Shown piece after piece: positions 63,101 to 64,000 of a stretch of DNA of 64,000 nucleotides. Source of the DNA: Bacteriovoracaceae bacterium UBA6200 (GTDB taxonomy: Bacteria; Bdellovibrionota; Bacteriovoracia; Bacteriovoracales; Bacteriovoracaceae); contig DISW01000012.1 of assembly GCA_002422605.1 (NCBI GenBank), positions 62,001-126,000 on the forward strand, written 5' to 3'. How positions within the stretch are numbered: the stretch's first letter is position 1; each line of letters opens with the position of its first letter. The position numbers were made by a program, and so were the translations under genes. The notes under the pieces were generated by a model. The model saw nothing but the letters and a program-made list of their open reading frames with translations, searched no databases and had not been told where the DNA came from.

Positions 63101-63691
63101 TTGAGACGTTACTCCCCCATCAGCTAGACCGATAATTCCAGAATCAGTTATGGGGCCTCCATAGAGACCATCGGTAGCCGTTATACTCGTGACAGTTCCA
63201 TTAGTCGTGCTCGCCGGATCAGCCGCAATCCATCCAGAACTACTCCAGGTAAGAACTTGTCCATCAGTAGCACCCATTTGAACTAACTGCTTGGACATCT
63301 CCGACATAAGTGAAAAAGGCAAAGAATGAACTACTTGGTAGGAATATACCTTTGTAGGTACTGCCGATAAATCAGTAACCCTAATGGCAATGGAGTGATT
63401 GGCCGGAGTTTCTTCAATGACTTTTTTTAAACTTGATGAGGGACAGTTAAAAACCAGTTTAGAGTGAAATACACCATTGATAAGATCGACACTGTCGATT
63501 TGATAAGAGCATCGAAGATAAGTCAGGTCATCAGTATATGCCAGATCAAATTTAAGCTTCACTGGCCCCATAACTGGTGAACCGTTAGCATTTGTGAGTC
63601 TTCCTGAATAACTCAAAGAATCTGCTCCAACTGCTAGATTTGGTAGTATTAAGAGAGTGAATAACAAAAACTTTAAATTCTGTTTCATCAT
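60149..63691 (-). CDS. MAT11: MAT-type fibre protein with S74 chaperone
   Basis: About 1180 residues from ATG 63691, which overlaps the stop of MAT12 (TAATG); a longer frame adds five residues inside MAT12. Signal peptide MMKQNLKFLLFTLLILPNLAVG, anchor domain SLSYSGRLTNANGSPVMG, then DGLYGGPITDSGIIG and the Cys pair CAADEKLQYAPAMQTFVC. The shaft shares the NLGKWSDATGGI module with MAT10. The S74 domain begins SDQRLKEDV near residue 1043, then GVIAQELEKVAPSLV, a coiled coil and CKKDPEAPFC, nearly the same end as MAT10. Confidence 0.9.
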   Translation of the reverse strand: MMKQNLKFLLFTLLILPNLAVGADSLSYSGRLTNANGSPVMGPVKLKFDLAYTDDLTYLRCSYQIDSVDLINGVFHSKLVFNCPSSSLKKVIEETPANHSIAIRVTDLSAVPTKVYSYQVVHSLPFSLMSEMSKQLVQMGATDGQVLTWSSSGWIAADPASTTNGTVTSITATDGLYGGPITDSGIIGLADGGVTSQKLNQMGATPGQVLKWTLAGWAPDTDNDTTPAAESDPHVLKFARSDMLGMPIPDNCAADEKLQYAPAMQTFVCSPIILNDSAVQSAVVADAINDKETEKAPSQNAVFDALAGKQDTIDQSTDLTVKSLKIQTDGSTWMGLVAPATSSNISFTLPGVDGQINQVLKTDGSGNLGWTDINAGTITGITTSAPLSGSGTSGSINISLAGDSISNTHIASGANIDWAKINKTGAAASDLGAVPSTRSIATGTGLLGGGDLSSNRTLSLDVGTGVGQILQVGLDGKLPTVDGSKLSNLNWSQILTSTLPVITAGTGMTTSGSLVSGQTLNVDVGTGDGQIVQVQTGGKLPALDGSQLTNLGSNLGKWSDATGGIQYSGGHVGITTSSPEEKIHIHAETGVLKSALRTSWIDTNSYGEWNAYEGTTFMGGITVMGSNVLQADWRNAFLMTAAKNDLGSLIFRTRTSNVYEERMVVKNDGKVGIGTINPTAKLSVYDSIDNSGIIVNEDTSGLDIYNNDSNPGSYALLRLMSFGAGNLASSDGNYFMSKANANNDIDLFVGKFTSGGGDQNLMTFKSNGKIGVGTVNPITKFQVADIYTNTTDLSGLGISVHGSGNDYGGITLWDRDGDTATSNDGDTTIYWGDDVTESLRFAFKLSGSALSEKMRITSAGDVGIGTLSPTSKLHVNGNTAVTGDLIMAGNDSYIWTNGTGTGFTGIFDQANNRVLFYASEASGNVGVGTSTPNEKLHVAGNIYANMGEGFRLKGDSNYFGTNNDGIIFEMIDGNHTNGSTDGGFVFRGFTPSDSIAKEWMVIKTPGNVGIGTTSPSDKLHVVGNIRTTGCLYYNGGTTGTCVSDQRLKEDVKPFQLGLDEVLGINPVFFNYNGLGGMPTDGGRQLGVIAQELEKVAPSLVVKRKIKLHSEDKEETEIKAVDYGAFTYALINATKDLYGMIADLFSRDEENKREIASVKEENAQMKAYICKKDPEAPFCHK

Positions 63692-64000
63692 TATTCTTTT
63701 ATACAAAATAAGAGAGCAACGTTATGAGGACGAGTTACCCCAAAATAACCATTACTGGCCGTTATCGTGTAGTAGCCTTGGTTGTCTGCAATTGCAGAAG
63801 AAGCTTGCAGTCCAGGGAAGTCGGTCGCCAGAGCCTTATCGTGGGAATTGGCAAAATGCGAACCAGCGAAATCAATCGAGTTCACACCATTTCCATCATC
63901 TCCTGTTGCGACTGAACCTTTCTGGGTACTAGCAAAAGATCGTCCAGGATCCTTACCTCTTCCATTATCCCAGCCTCTGATGAATTCACCACGAAGCTCT
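63691..64000 (-). CDS. MAT12: C-terminal end of a tail-collar-tipped fibre protein
   Basis: The open frame enters from beyond 64000 and ends at TAA 63691. The visible 102 residues begin ELRGEFIRGWDNGRGKDPG and end RPHNVALLFCIKE, the typical end of a phage tail-collar tip as in MAT2 and MAT5. Because it is coupled to MAT11, it is most likely the tip of another fibre; the N-terminal anchor cannot be seen. Confidence 0.8.
   Translation of the reverse strand, partial: ELRGEFIRGWDNGRGKDPGRSFASTQKGSVATGDDGNGVNSIDFAGSHFANSHDKALATDFPGLQASSAIADNQGYYTITASNGYFGVTRPHNVALLFCIKE

Noticed and set aside
2779..63932. Many open frames opposite the fibre genes
   Set aside because: They lie antisense to long conserved coding frames, have no ribosome-binding sites or family motifs, and follow from the repetitive composition of the real genes.
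1..64000. Fibre genes as prophage tail fibres
   Set aside because: All complete ones start with Sec signal peptides, and no capsid, portal, terminase, integrase or lysis gene is present.

Overview
The window looks like a chromosomal segment of a predatory Bdellovibrio-and-like organism, most likely of the Bacteriovorax/Peredibacter group. The reasons are: a dozen very long Sec-exported fibre proteins that all begin with the same SYSGRL(V/I)N.NGSPV.G domain, matching the mosaic adhesive trimer (MAT) fibres known from Bdellovibrio; an A+T-leaning composition; and a LexA gene with an unusual operator. No ribosomal RNA, tRNA, CRISPR array, insertion sequence or phage structural module was seen.

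Layout. Block 1 (1-29396) holds six fibre genes on the minus strand (called MAT1-MAT6 here; MAT1 runs off the left edge). Between them lie a multi-Ig-like lipoprotein, a probable outer-membrane barrel protein, an exported phospholipase D-like protein, and a plus-strand YjbQ/Dus pair. A central block (29465-43160) holds ordinary and regulatory genes: a retropepsin-like protease / 7TM inactive transglutaminase / ATP-grasp operon, a peptide-binding protein with a FAD oxidoreductase, a greB-radical SAM operon, lexA, several small exported or hypothetical proteins, and a DUF4105 protein. Block 2 (43169-64000) holds six more minus-strand fibre genes (MAT7-MAT12; MAT12 runs off the right edge).

The fibres share one plan: signal peptide, an anchor domain of about 130 residues, a Cys-pair module, a long shaft of repeated beta modules (GNVGIGT..P, LPL.GGTL.G, QVL.TDG.G.LSW), and a variable C-terminal tip. 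Visible tips are phage tail-collar domains (MAT2, 4, 5, 12), S74 autocleaving chaperones with coiled coils (MAT6, 10, 11), C1q/TNF-like beta domains (MAT3, 6, 7), a ten-cysteine tip (MAT8), and unrecognised tips (MAT3, 4, 9). Two junctions are TAATG overlaps. Blocks 1 and 2 carry different subfamilies, and DNA repeats in MAT1/2 and MAT4/5 point to continuing shuffling.

The most unexpected feature is outside the fibres. Two homologous structured non-coding RNAs lie 2.6 kb apart on the plus strand (about 40402-40569 and 43034-43160). Each starts 15 bases after a textbook sigma-54 GG-N10-GC promoter. Their stems differ by compensatory changes and a conserved 3' tail can pair with an internal loop. 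A second regulatory result is a pair of TACG-N7-TACG direct repeats at the lexA promoter. A third is a promoter module with exactly conserved spacing shared by MAT7, MAT9 and MAT10. All names come from reading the sequence; no database search was run.
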